Assembly: GCF_000350085.1 (NCBI RefSeq)
Contig: NZ_CAUM01000017.1
Location: 1-64,000 of the forward strand
Direction: 5' to 3'
DNA: 64,000 nt
Origin: Mesorhizobium metallidurans STM 2683
GTDB taxonomy: Bacteria; Pseudomonadota; Alphaproteobacteria; Rhizobiales; Rhizobiaceae
Shown here: positions 28,452 through 37,177 of the stretch, one piece after another
Layout of the letters: every line of letters starts with the position of its first letter
Numbering within the stretch: the stretch's first letter is position 1
The notes under the pieces: generated by a model
Databases searched by the model: none
Told to the model about the DNA's origin: nothing
The model's input: the letters and a program-made list of their open reading frames with translations, nothing else
Made by a program: the position numbers and the translations under genes

Positions 28452-29291
28452 ATGACCACCCGCATCGACCGCCGCATGGCGAAGCTCAAGAACGAAGGCC
28501 GCCCGGCGCTGGTCACCTATTTCATGAGCGGCGACCCGGACTACGACACCGCCTTGTCGATCATGAAGGCGCTGCCCAAGGCAGGCGCCGACATCATCGA
28601 AATGGGCATGCCGTTTTCCGATCCGATGGCCGACGGCCCGGCGATCCAGGCGGCCGGCCTGCGCGCGCTGAAAGGCGGCCAGACGCTGGTCAAGACGCTG
28701 AAGATGGCGTCGGAATTCCGCAGCGCCGACCAGGAAACGCCGATCGTTCTGATGGGCTACTACAATCCGATCTACATCTACGGCGTCGACCGCTTCCTCA
28801 GCGACGCGCTGGCCAGCGGCATTGACGGGCTGATCGTCGTCGACCTGCCGCCGGAAATGGACGAGGAACTCTGCATTCCGGCGCTCAAGGCCGGCATCAA
28901 CTTTATCCGGCTGGCGACGCCGACCACCGACGACAAGCGCTTACCCAAGGTGCTCCAAAACACCTCCGGCTTCGTCTACTACGTGTCGATGACCGGCATC
29001 ACCGGTTCCGCACTGGCCGACACCGGCAAGGTGGCGGCGGCGGTCAAGCGCATCAAGGGCCATACCGACCTGCCGGTCTGCGTCGGCTTCGGCGTCAAGA
29101 CCGCCGAGCAGGCGCGCGTGATCGGCGCCAATGCCGATGGCGTCGTCGTCGGCACCGCGATCGTCAATGCGGTCGCCAATGTACTGGGGCCGAAGGGCGA
29201 CAAGACCGCCGACCCGGCCGAGGCGGTCGCCACGCTGGTCAGCGACCTTTCCCAGGGGGTGCGCGCGGCCCGCCTTGCTGCCGCCGAATAA
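28452..29291 (+). CDS. trpA: Tryptophan synthase alpha chain
   Basis: The 279-residue alpha subunit, which cleaves indole-3-glycerol phosphate. The catalytic Glu is in [19 protein letters not shown] and the catalytic Asp in [13 protein letters not shown]. The phosphate-binding segment is [13 protein letters not shown]. Length is normal. It follows trpB by 1 nt, and a dispersed palindromic repeat separates it from accD. Confidence 0.98.
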   Translation: MTTRIDRRMAKLKNEGRPALVTYFMSGDPDYDTALSIMKALPKAGADIIEMGMPFSDPMADGPAIQAAGLRALKGGQTLVKTLKMASEFRSADQETPIVLMGYYNPIYIYGVDRFLSDALASGIDGLIVVDLPPEMDEELCIPALKAGINFIRLATPTTDDKRLPKVLQNTSGFVYYVSMTGITGSALADTGKVAAAVKRIKGHTDLPVCVGFGVKTAEQARVIGANADGVVVGTAIVNAVANVLGPKGDKTADPAEAVATLVSDLSQGVRAARLAAAE

Positions 29292-29310
29292 TCTTCCTAG
29301 ATCAGGTTTT

Positions 29311-29359
29311 GTGCATGTCGTTATCCCAAAACCGGTTCCCACTTTTGGGCGACATGCAC
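29311..29359. repeat. Rhizobial palindromic repeat copy between trpA and accD
   Basis: GTGCATGTCG and CGACATGCAC form perfect outer arms; the interior CCAAAACCGGTTCCCACTTTT is the conserved core of the dispersed repeat. It forms a stem-loop in the trp-acc-fol transcript. Confidence 0.85.
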
Positions 29360-29385
29360 TTCTCGTCAGGACAGGAGCCGAAGCG

Positions 29386-30312
29386 ATGAACTGGATCACC
29401 AACTATGTCCGTCCGAAGATCAATTCGATGCTCGGCCGGCGCACCGACATGCCCGAGAACCTCTGGATCAAGGATCCCGAGACCGGCGAGATGGTCTTCC
29501 ACAAGGATCTGGAGCAGAACCAGTTTGTCATCCCGGCCTCCGGCCATCACATGAAGATCTCGGCCAAGGAGCGGCTGAAATACTTCCTCGACGACGGCAA
29601 ATACGAGACGCTCGACAACCCCAAGGTGGTGCTGGACCCGCTGAAGTTCCGCGACGAGAAGCGCTACACCGACCGGTTGAAGGACGCCAAGACCAAAACC
29701 GGGCTGGAGGATGCGATCGTCAATGCGCTGGGCACCGTCGAAGGCCTGCCGGTGGTGGTCACGGTCCAGGATTTTGCCTTCATGGGCGGCTCGCTCGGCA
29801 TGGCGGCGGGCGATGCCATCGTGCATGCCTTCGAGGTCGCCTTGCAACGCAAGCGGCCGCTGATCCTGTTCGCCGCTTCCGGCGGCGCCCGTATGCAGGA
29901 AGGCATCCTGTCGCTGATGCAACTGCCGCGCACCACGGTCGGCGTCGACCGGCTGAAGGAGGCCGGCCTGCCCTATATCGTGGTGCTGACCAACCCTACC
30001 ACCGGCGGCGTCACCGCCTCCTACGCCATGCTGGGCGACGTGCACATCGCCGAGCCCGGCGCGCTGATCGGCTTTGCCGGGCCGCGCGTTATCGAACAGA
30101 CCATCCGCGAAAAACTACCCGATGGCTTCCAGCGCGCCGAATATCTGATGGAGCACGGCATGGTCGACATGGTGGTGTCGAGGCTGGAGATGCGCGAGAC
30201 AATCGCGCGACTCCTGAAGATGCTGCTCAAGGTGCCACAGGAGCAGAAGCCGCTGGAGCCGGAAATCCTGCCGCCGGCGACGATCCCGGCTGAAGCACGG
30301 CCGCAGGCCTGA
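29386..30312 (+). CDS. accD: Acetyl-CoA carboxylase carboxyltransferase subunit beta, without zinc ribbon
   Basis: The 308-residue AccD, partner of AccA in malonyl-CoA formation. The carboxyltransferase core is intact ([54 protein letters not shown]). The N-terminal region, which in Escherichia coli has a four-cysteine zinc ribbon, reads [17 protein letters not shown] and [10 protein letters not shown]; the whole protein contains no cysteine. Loss of some of these cysteines is, as I recall, common in rhizobia. ACAGGAG precedes the ATG. It is followed by repeats and folC. Confidence 0.96.
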   Translation: MNWITNYVRPKINSMLGRRTDMPENLWIKDPETGEMVFHKDLEQNQFVIPASGHHMKISAKERLKYFLDDGKYETLDNPKVVLDPLKFRDEKRYTDRLKDAKTKTGLEDAIVNALGTVEGLPVVVTVQDFAFMGGSLGMAAGDAIVHAFEVALQRKRPLILFAASGGARMQEGILSLMQLPRTTVGVDRLKEAGLPYIVVLTNPTTGGVTASYAMLGDVHIAEPGALIGFAGPRVIEQTIREKLPDGFQRAEYLMEHGMVDMVVSRLEMRETIARLLKMLLKVPQEQKPLEPEILPPATIPAEARPQA

Positions 30313-30330
30313 CGCGACATTCTTGGCCGC

Positions 30331-30481
30331 GCATGATTCTTTCCGGAAATCGATTCCGATTTCCGGGGTCATGCGCCTAAAGCGCGTAGTATTTGAACGG
30401 ATTCATGCAGCGCGCTTTAGGTTCTTGTTTTTACGCATGTCGTTGTCGCAAAACCGCTGCGCACTTTTGCGCGACATGCGC
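30331..30481. repeat. Composite of three palindromes between accD and folC
   Basis: Three inverted repeats lie end to end: 30331-30374 (GCATGATTCTTTCCGG to CCGGGGTCATGC), 30376-30421 (CCTAAAGCGCG to CGCGCTTTAGG) and 30433-30481 (ACGCATGTCG to CGACATGCGCT with an AAAACCG-CTGCGCACTTTTG core). The first and third belong to the dispersed family; the middle one is a second element often found beside it in rhizobial genomes. They occupy almost the whole accD-folC spacer. Confidence 0.85.
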
Positions 30482-30493
30482 TAGGATTCTCCC

Positions 30494-31819
30494 ATGACAA
30501 CGCTTGCCGCCGACCGTGAAATCGAAAGCCTGATGGCGCTTCATCCGAAGGGCTTCGACCTTTCGCTGGACCGTATCTCCAGGCTGCTCGAGCGGCTGGG
30601 CAATCCGCAGGACCATCTGCCGCCGGTCATCCACATCGCCGGCACCAACGGCAAGGGCTCGTGCGCCGCCTTCTCGCGCGCGTTGCTGGAAGCGGCCGGC
30701 CATCTCGTCCACGTGCATACGTCGCCACATCTGGTGAACTGGCATGAACGCTACCGGCTGGCCGCCGATGGCGGCGGCAGGCTGGTCGACGATGATGTCT
30801 TCGCCGAGACAATAGCGCGCGTCGCCAAGGCCAATGAAGGCCAGACGATCACCGTCTTCGAGATCCTCACCGCCGTCACCTTCCTCTTGTTTTCCGAGCA
30901 TCCGGCCGAAGCCGCTATCATCGAGGTCGGGCTTGGCGGCCGCTTCGACGCCACCAATGTCATCGACAGGCCGGCAGTGTCGGTGATCATGCCGGTCTCG
31001 CTCGACCATGAAGCCTATCTCGGCGACCGGGTCGAGCTGATCGCCGCCGAAAAGGCCGGTATCATCAAGCGCGGCTGCCCGGTGGTCATCGGCGCGCAGG
31101 AGAGCGACACGGCGCTGCAGGTGCTGATCGAAACCGCCGAGCGGCTGGACTGCCCGACCTTCGTCTATGGCCAGGATTTCCTCGCTTTCGAGGAAAACGG
31201 CCGCATGGTCTACCAGGACGAGGACGGGCTGATGGACCTGCCGCCGCCGCGCCTGCCGGGGCGTCATCAGTTCGCCAATGCAGCCGCGGCGATCGCGGCG
31301 GTCAAGGCCGCTGGCTTCGAGATCAGCCACCGCGCCGCCGAAAAGGCGATGGCCACTGTCGCCTGGCCGGGCCGCATGCAGAAGCTGCCGCAGGGCCGGC
31401 TGACGGATCTGGCGCCGAAGGGCGCCGACATCTGGCTCGACGGCGGGCACAATCCGGGAGCAGGTATCGTTGTCGCGGAGGCCCTGGCCGAACAGGAGGA
31501 AAAGAACCCGCGGCCGCTCGTCCTGATCGCCGGCATGATCAACACCAAGGACCAGGCCGGCTATTTCCGCGCCTTCAAGGGCCTCGTGCGGCATGTCTAC
31601 ACGGTGCCGGTGAGCCTCAGCGAGGCCGGCGTGCCGAATGACGAACTGGCGATCCGCGCCACGGAGGCCGGCCTGTCGGCCGAGCCGGTCAGTTCCGTCG
31701 CCAGCGCGCTGATGCTGCTGCGCGACAGCTGGGACGGACAGCCGCCACGCATCCTGATCGGCGGCTCATTGTACCTGGCCGGCGCGGTACTGGCTGAAAA
31801 CGGCACGGCGCCGATCTGA
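30494..31819 (+). CDS. folC: Bifunctional folylpolyglutamate synthase/dihydrofolate synthase
   Basis: A 441-residue Mur-ligase-type enzyme that adds glutamate to dihydropteroate and folates. The ATP-binding loop is HIAGTNGKGSCAAF near residue 48; HTSPHLVNWHERYR, GLGGRFDATNV and the C-terminal LDGGHNPGAG follow in order. Length is normal. It ends the plus-strand trp-acc-fol block and converges on a toxin-antitoxin locus 55 nt away. Confidence 0.97.
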   Translation: MTTLAADREIESLMALHPKGFDLSLDRISRLLERLGNPQDHLPPVIHIAGTNGKGSCAAFSRALLEAAGHLVHVHTSPHLVNWHERYRLAADGGGRLVDDDVFAETIARVAKANEGQTITVFEILTAVTFLLFSEHPAEAAIIEVGLGGRFDATNVIDRPAVSVIMPVSLDHEAYLGDRVELIAAEKAGIIKRGCPVVIGAQESDTALQVLIETAERLDCPTFVYGQDFLAFEENGRMVYQDEDGLMDLPPPRLPGRHQFANAAAAIAAVKAAGFEISHRAAEKAMATVAWPGRMQKLPQGRLTDLAPKGADIWLDGGHNPGAGIVVAEALAEQEEKNPRPLVLIAGMINTKDQAGYFRAFKGLVRHVYTVPVSLSEAGVPNDELAIRATEAGLSAEPVSSVASALMLLRDSWDGQPPRILIGGSLYLAGAVLAENGTAPI

Positions 31820-31874
31820 TCTATTCTGCCGGACCTCCGGTACCAAGAGGCTAGAACGCGGGGCGATTGCTGCG

Positions 31875-32381
31875 TCATTGCGCGTCTCTCGACAGTCTGC
31901 CTTCGTCGTCGATCACCGCGAGCCGCGACGGCGGAGCATCGCCCCATTTCCATAGAACGAGGTTGAGATCAGTCTCGGCAGCGCCGGCCGCAAAGCTGCG
32001 AACGAGCAGGGCCTGGTAGCCTTTCGCGATCAATCGGCGCGCCAGAGCCTGCGTTCTTGCCTCTCCGCTTGCTTGCATCTCATCGCGCCAGGCGCTGTCA
32101 GAGAGCGCGGCTGCATCCAACCCTTCTTCCTTGAGCGCTGCCTCGTCCCGACTGTCGAAAACCTCCGTGATTTCGGCGTCGCAGGAAACGAGCGTCGTCG
32201 GCTGGAGATTGCCGACCTGGTTGGCCTCGCGTAGAGCAGTCATGACGGTCAGCGACGTATAGAGCGCCGGCGTGCCCTTCGGGTTAAACCGCCCGCCAAA
32301 CAATGCGGCGCCCCGCCCTGAGAGCGGTTCACGTGCGTAGATCGGGTTGATCGCCCGAAACAGTTTGCCGCGGTAGTGCAT
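31875..32381 (-). CDS. RES-domain toxin (NAD+-degrading)
   Basis: A 168-residue RES-family toxin. Characterised members degrade NAD+ by phosphorolysis or act as ADP-ribosyltransferases. The residues that name the family are in place: R31 in FGGRFNPKG, Y41 in ALYTS, E52 in LREANQ and a Ser near 129 in LLVRSF. It starts 8 nt after the stop of its antitoxin gene, the normal order for RES/Xre pairs. No frameshift is seen, so it is probably functional. Confidence 0.92.
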   Translation of the reverse strand: MHYRGKLFRAINPIYAREPLSGRGAALFGGRFNPKGTPALYTSLTVMTALREANQVGNLQPTTLVSCDAEITEVFDSRDEAALKEEGLDAAALSDSAWRDEMQASGEARTQALARRLIAKGYQALLVRSFAAGAAETDLNLVLWKWGDAPPSRLAVIDDEGRLSRDAQ

Positions 32382-32389
32382 CAGCGATG

Positions 32390-32761
32390 TCAGGCGTGAA
32401 CGCCGGCATCGATCGCGTCGACATACTCAAGCACCTCCGAGGCTCGCCCGCCGCGCACAAGCTGCATCGCCGTCTGCCCCGAAAAGCCGGAGAGAGGTTC
32501 GGACCGGTACCAGGCATAGGCCACCAGCGCCGAGCCAAAGCGCGGTTCGACCTTGTTGATGATTTCAACCATCTCGCGCAGGCGGCGCTGCGTCTTGTCG
32601 GAACGGATGCGCTCCTTGCGCTGGACGGCGTCGCGGCCGAGCCCGGCAGTTCGGGCCACTTCCTCGCTAGTGGTGCGCAGTGCCTCGGCGATTTTGCGTG
32701 GGGCAAAGAATCCCCCGTCCGCGTACTGAACCAGAGCCATTTCAACCTGCCTTAAACGCAT
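32390..32761 (-). CDS. Xre/MbcA/ParS-type antitoxin
   Basis: An antitoxin of about 123 residues with an N-terminal helix-turn-helix-like region (RKIAEALRTTSEEVARTAGL) and a C-terminal toxin-binding domain (ALVAYAWYRSEPLSGFSGQTAMQLV), as in MbcA/ParS partners of RES toxins. The frame is open to ATG 32800, but a perfect 6-6-6 palindrome at 32766-32783 lies inside that extension and looks like an operator. I therefore prefer ATG 32761 or ATG 32740 as the start. The antitoxin normally represses the pair through such a site. Confidence 0.88.
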   Translation of the reverse strand: MRLRQVEMALVQYADGGFFAPRKIAEALRTTSEEVARTAGLGRDAVQRKERIRSDKTQRRLREMVEIINKVEPRFGSALVAYAWYRSEPLSGFSGQTAMQLVRGGRASEVLEYVDAIDAGVHA

Positions 32762-32765
32762 ATTC

Positions 32766-32783
32766 TGACGCAATATAGCGTCA
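32766..32783. promoter_or_regulatory. Palindromic operator of the RES/Xre toxin-antitoxin operon
   Basis: TGACGC-AATATA-GCGTCA is a perfect inverted repeat in the AT-rich stretch directly upstream of the antitoxin start, overlapping promoter-like TATATT words on the minus strand. It is the likely autoregulatory binding site of the antitoxin. Confidence 0.7.
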
Positions 32784-32856
32784 ATATAGTTGGCATTCAA
32801 GGTTAGCTCTGCGACCCTGCCTCAACCGGCAATGTCGCGAGAATCCGCTCCGGAGG

Positions 32857-33138
32857 CTACTTCAGCTCGATCTCGATGAAGGCGTATTCGCTCTCATTGG
32901 CGCTGATGACGTCGTGCTCGACGCCCTCCTCGCGGAAATAGGGCGCGCCCTTCTTCATCTCGGCGAAGGATTCGCCATCCTTGGTCAGCAGCTTCAGCTT
33001 GCCGTCCATCAGCGGCACGATGACGTAGTCGTGGCCATGGCGGTGCCAGCCGGTGTTGTCGCCCGGCTGGAAGCGATATTCGGTGACGATGACGCGCTCA
33101 TTGTCGATGAAGACGGTGGCCTTGGCGGATCCGGTCAT
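32857..33138 (-). CDS. Small cupin domain protein
   Basis: A 93-residue single-domain cupin. The metal-binding motif is seen in GDNTGWHRHGHDYVIVPL, and the second motif ends in GVEHDVISANES. It has the fold of small cupins found as binding or isomerase-like proteins; the function is unknown. CAGGAGAA lies before the ATG at 33138. It sits between the toxin-antitoxin pair and trxA. Confidence 0.85.
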   Translation of the reverse strand: MTGSAKATVFIDNERVIVTEYRFQPGDNTGWHRHGHDYVIVPLMDGKLKLLTKDGESFAEMKKGAPYFREEGVEHDVISANESEYAFIEIELK

Positions 33139-33215
33139 GGGGTTCTCCTGTCTGTCTGAACAGAGGACATGGAGCGCCATAGTGCGAGGGCCAGAGCGAC
33201 CAGTCGATGACGCCA

Positions 33216-33243
33216 AAGAAAAGCCCGGCGCGATGGCCGGGCT
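33216..33243 (-). terminator. Intrinsic terminator after trxA
   Basis: On the minus strand, AGCCCGGCC-ATCGC-GCCGGGCT forms a stable stem followed by TTTCTTTGG. It lies about 25 nt after the trxA stop codon. Confidence 0.75.
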
Positions 33244-33267
33244 CCTTCAGTCCGAATTTCACAACGA

Positions 33268-33591
33268 TCAGGCGAGATTGCCGTTGATCCAATGCGACAG
33301 CGCCGTCTTGGGTGCAGCGCCAACCTTGATATCGGCCCTTTCGCCACCCTTGAAGATCATCAGCGTCGGGATCGAGCGGACGCCGAACTGTGCGGCGAGC
33401 TCCGGATTCTCGTCGATATTGAGCTTGGCGATCTTGACCTTGCCGCCGAGTTCGTTGGCGATCTCCTCAAGCGCCGGCGCGATCATCTTGCAGGGGCCGC
33501 ACCACTCCGCCCAGAAATCAACCACGACCGGCTCCTTGGCGTTAAGCACATCGGCCTGGAAATTGCTCTTGTCGACCTTGACGGTGGCCAT
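33268..33591 (-). CDS. trxA: Thioredoxin 1
   Basis: The 107-residue thioredoxin with the active-site WCGPCK in [15 protein letters not shown] and the conserved cis-Pro region [12 protein letters not shown]. It reduces protein disulfides in the cytoplasm. AAAGGAT precedes the ATG at 33591. It lies 73 nt downstream of addA, as in other rhizobia, and is closed by a terminator. Confidence 0.98.
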   Translation of the reverse strand: MATVKVDKSNFQADVLNAKEPVVVDFWAEWCGPCKMIAPALEEIANELGGKVKIAKLNIDENPELAAQFGVRSIPTLMIFKGGERADIKVGAAPKTALSHWINGNLA

Positions 33592-33664
33592 GCGGAAATC
33601 CTTTCGATTTTTTCGTCGTACCAAATGTGGTGGTGATCGCATCTTTGTTCAAGCAGGTGTTGTG

Positions 33665-36600
33665 TCACGCTGCCGTGAGTCGGGCAAGGGCATCATCCAT
33701 GACCGCGCCCGGCAGTTCGATCAGCCGCGGCGCCTCCGTGAACAGCAGCGCCGCCTGAACCTCGCGTCCGGGGTAAAGCGGCTGGAGCAAGGCGCGATAA
33801 AGCGCAAGCTGGAGCACATAGGCCGGTGGAACCTCGGCAATCGTCGCGGGCGCCGGCCGGTTGGTCTTGTAGTCGACGATCGACACTTTGCCCGGCATGA
33901 CCGCCAGCCGGTCGATCTTGCCTGAGATGGAGCGCAGCCTGCCCTTCACCTCAAGGCTGCCCATGACCGAGACCTCGGCGCGTGAGGACGGCGAGAACAA
34001 TTCGCCGAAGCGGGCATCGGTGAGGATGGCGGTCACCGAGGCCAGAGCCTTGTCGTGCTCGGCATCGGACCATTGCGCGCCGGCGCGCATGAGGTAGCGC
34101 TCCGCCGCATCCCGGCGTTCAGCCTCGGCGATGCCAGGCAGCATCTGCAGCAATTTGTGCAATACCAGCCCCCGCATCACTGCAAAGCCGGGCTCCGCCT
34201 CGGCATCCAGCACCGGCGAGCCCGTGTCGATCACGGCCTGCTTCGTCTCGTCGATCAAGGCCGAGGCGCCGGAGGGCGACAATGGCCGCGGCAGATCCTC
34301 ATAGGACGGCAAGGGCTGAAACAGCGTCTTCGGCAATGGTCCGAATTGCTGCGCCTGCTGCGCCTCCTCGGCGGCCGCTTGTGCGACCGGCGGCAATTTT
34401 GTCACGTGAAAGCGATGTACGGCCTCGCCCGTGGCCGGGTGTTGCCGCTCGGTGCTTTCCAGCGCCCCGACCAGCGCGCGGCTGACGATCGAATGCCAGG
34501 TACCGGTGTTCGGCGCTCGCTTGCCGTGATAGCCGCAGACGATCAGCCGATCCTCGGCACGCGTCATGCCGACATAAAGCAACCGCCGGTATTCGTCGTC
34601 GGCCAGTTCGCGGGCACGGACCGAAGCGGCCCGCGAAAAGCCATTGGCGACATCGCTGGCCGAGCGCCAGAGATAGCCCTTGCCATCCCAACGTTCGCCC
34701 GAGCCATCGAACGGCATCAGTCGCGGCAGATGCTGGTCGCTGAAGGGGGCCGAGCCACCATCGACCAGGAACACCACCGGCGCCTCCAGGCCCTTGGCGG
34801 CGTGCACGGTCATGACACGAACCTCGTCGCGGGTCTGGTCCATCTCCCGCTTGATCTCGGGACCGGCATTCTCCAGCGTCGACAGGAAGGATTCCAGTCC
34901 CGGCAGGCCGGTCCGCTCCTCGGCCAGGCAGAAATTCAGGAACTCGTCGAGTATGTCGCCGGCTTCCGGCCCGAGCCGCGCGATCATCTTCCTGCGCAGG
35001 CCGTCGCGGGCGAGGATGGCGGCATAGAATTCGAACACCGGCTTGAACGCCGCTTCGTTGGACCATGTGTCGAGTTGGGCAACGATTGCGGCCAGGGCAA
35101 TGCTCTCGCCGGCATGTTTCCTGAGCGAAGCGATCAACGGGAGACCGGGCAGCCGCTCGCCCGCCAGCCTGAAAAGCATCTCTTCCGAAACATCGAAGAC
35201 CGGGCTGCGCAGCACTGCGGCAAGCGACAGATCGTCCTGCGGCTGAATGAGAAAATGGCCGAGCGCGATCAGGTCCTTGACCGCGATATGGCCGGGCAGG
35301 CTCAGCCGGTCGGCGCCGGCGACCGGGATGTCGCGGCGCTTCAGCGCGCGCGTCAGCGCATGGACGAAGCGGTCGCGCTTGCGCACCAGCACCAGGACGT
35401 CGCCGGGCCGAAGCTTCTTGCCGCGGCCTTCGATGACCTCGCCGCAGGCGATCCAGCCGGCAATGGTCGCCGCGACGTTTTCGGCAACGCGCACAGCCGG
35501 CGCATGGGCGTGGTCGACGGCTTGCGTCCAGTCGTCGGGCTCGTCGACGGCATCCGCGCCGATCGAGGGCCAGACCTCGGAATAGCCCGGTGCGTCGGTG
35601 CGGATCGCCTGGTGGCGCAGCGGATCGGGATCGTGGCTGATGCCGCGCCGCACGGCAGGGTCGGCGAAGACGCGGTCGACCGCGGCGAGCACGTCGTCGC
35701 TCGAGCGGAAGGACCAGGTCAGCTTGAGATCGGCGAAGGCGGCATCGGCGGCGCGCACCTTGCCGGCAAACAGCAACCTTGAGTCGGCGAAGGAGTCGGG
35801 CGCCGCGCCCTGAAACGAATAGATCGACTGCTTTTCGTCGCCGACGGCAAAGATGGTGCGGTGGACCGTGTCGCGCGCGCCTTGCCCGGCAAAGAATTCT
35901 TCCGCCAGCCGCTTCACCACATCCCATTGGTCGGGACTGGTGTCCTGTGCTTCGTCGAGCAGTATGTGGTCGATGCCCTGGTCGAGCTTGTACTGCACCC
36001 ACGGTCCGGCGTCCGGCCGCGCCAGGAGATTGACCGTGCGGGTAATGAGGTCGTTGAAGTCCAGGAACCCACGGGCGCGCTTCAATTGCTCGTAGCGGGC
36101 GATCAGCCAGTCGGCGATGGTCAGTGCCGCACTTGTGCCTTCCAGCATCCTGAACAGGGCCAGCCGGTCCGAGATTTCGATTATGGCGCCGACTGCCGCC
36201 AGATAGCGTTCCGGCAGATCGGGCAACCGGTCGAGCAGCGCCTTCTTGAACGTCTTTGCCGGCTCATAGGGGGCGCCATCCGCGCGCAGGAAGGCCTTGC
36301 CCAACAATTGCAGCCGCCGGATCGGATCGTCCTCGGCAAAGGCAAGACGGGCATAGGGCAAGATGTTGTTCAGCACGATGCGGGCGTCGGCGGCTTCGGC
36401 AGCGCGGGCAAAGGTGACGAAATAGTCCGGCAGGAAACCCGGCAAGGGCCAGACGGACGCCGCGATATCGTCGGCGGTCTGGCCGGGGCGGAACCGGAAC
36501 TCGTCGAACAGCGCCCGGAAGCCATCGCCGCCGGCAGCCGCGATGAAGGCGCGCAAACCGTCGCGCTTGCGCACGATCTCGGCAAGCAATGCGTCGAGCC

Positions 36601-37177
36601 CCGCCTCGCCGCCGCGTTCCAGCACGGCGGCGAAGGCCTCGGCCAGCCCGGCGTCGCCTGCGGCCGTGCCCGAAATCATGTCGCGGCGGGCGGCGGCGAA
36701 CAGCGAGGCCTCCATCTGCGGATCGAGCATTTCGAAATGGGCCGGAATGTTGGCTTCCAGCGGGAACTGGTGCAGCACCGATTCGCAGAAGGCGTGGATG
36801 GTCTGGATCTTCAGCCCGCCCGGCGTTTCCAGCGCCTCGGCGAACAGCCGGCGCGCCCGGCACATGGTGTCGCGATCGAGCCGCCTTCCGTCCAGAGCCT
36901 CTATCCTTGCCGAGAGCTCCATATCGCCAAGCGCCGTCCATTCCGAGAGTGTCGAAAACACCCGGTTCGACATATTGGCGGCGGCGGCGCGCGTATAGGT
37001 CAGGCACAATATCTTCGACGGATCGGTGCCCTTGAGCAGAAGCCGGATCACGCGCTGCGCCAGCACATGGGTCTTGCCGGAACCGGCATTGGCCGACACC
37101 CAGGCGGAATTCCGCGGGTCGGAGGCCTTTGCCTGGCTAATGGCGGTGTCGGTCGGGATCGGATAGGCTTTTTTCAC
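33665..37177 (-). CDS. addA: Double-strand break repair helicase/nuclease AddA (GTG start)
   Basis: The 1170-residue UvrD-type helicase subunit of AddAB, the alphaproteobacterial RecBCD counterpart. Walker A is SANAGSGKTHVLAQRV near residue 28, LLDEAQDTSPDQWD is motif II, VRVMTVHAAKGLEAPVVFL is a late helicase motif, and the C-terminal nuclease has ISGKIDRLAVMPGKVSIVDYKT. The start codon is GTG at 37177, which overlaps the addB stop (GTGA), so the subunits are translationally coupled. Confidence 0.97.
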   Translation of the reverse strand: MKKAYPIPTDTAISQAKASDPRNSAWVSANAGSGKTHVLAQRVIRLLLKGTDPSKILCLTYTRAAAANMSNRVFSTLSEWTALGDMELSARIEALDGRRLDRDTMCRARRLFAEALETPGGLKIQTIHAFCESVLHQFPLEANIPAHFEMLDPQMEASLFAAARRDMISGTAAGDAGLAEAFAAVLERGGEAGLDALLAEIVRKRDGLRAFIAAAGGDGFRALFDEFRFRPGQTADDIAASVWPLPGFLPDYFVTFARAAEAADARIVLNNILPYARLAFAEDDPIRRLQLLGKAFLRADGAPYEPAKTFKKALLDRLPDLPERYLAAVGAIIEISDRLALFRMLEGTSAALTIADWLIARYEQLKRARGFLDFNDLITRTVNLLARPDAGPWVQYKLDQGIDHILLDEAQDTSPDQWDVVKRLAEEFFAGQGARDTVHRTIFAVGDEKQSIYSFQGAAPDSFADSRLLFAGKVRAADAAFADLKLTWSFRSSDDVLAAVDRVFADPAVRRGISHDPDPLRHQAIRTDAPGYSEVWPSIGADAVDEPDDWTQAVDHAHAPAVRVAENVAATIAGWIACGEVIEGRGKKLRPGDVLVLVRKRDRFVHALTRALKRRDIPVAGADRLSLPGHIAVKDLIALGHFLIQPQDDLSLAAVLRSPVFDVSEEMLFRLAGERLPGLPLIASLRKHAGESIALAAIVAQLDTWSNEAAFKPVFEFYAAILARDGLRRKMIARLGPEAGDILDEFLNFCLAEERTGLPGLESFLSTLENAGPEIKREMDQTRDEVRVMTVHAAKGLEAPVVFLVDGGSAPFSDQHLPRLMPFDGSGERWDGKGYLWRSASDVANGFSRAASVRARELADDEYRRLLYVGMTRAEDRLIVCGYHGKRAPNTGTWHSIVSRALVGALESTERQHPATGEAVHRFHVTKLPPVAQAAAEEAQQAQQFGPLPKTLFQPLPSYEDLPRPLSPSGASALIDETKQAVIDTGSPVLDAEAEPGFAVMRGLVLHKLLQMLPGIAEAERRDAAERYLMRAGAQWSDAEHDKALASVTAILTDARFGELFSPSSRAEVSVMGSLEVKGRLRSISGKIDRLAVMPGKVSIVDYKTNRPAPATIAEVPPAYVLQLALYRALLQPLYPGREVQAALLFTEAPRLIELPGAVMDDALARLTAA

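Noticed and set aside
26936..28516. Minus-strand open frame opposite trpB
   Set aside because: trpB is unmistakable on the plus strand and the antisense translation matches nothing.
32762..32800. N-terminal extension of the antitoxin
   Set aside because: It contains a perfect operator-like palindrome and promoter-like AT-rich words, so it is more likely regulatory DNA.
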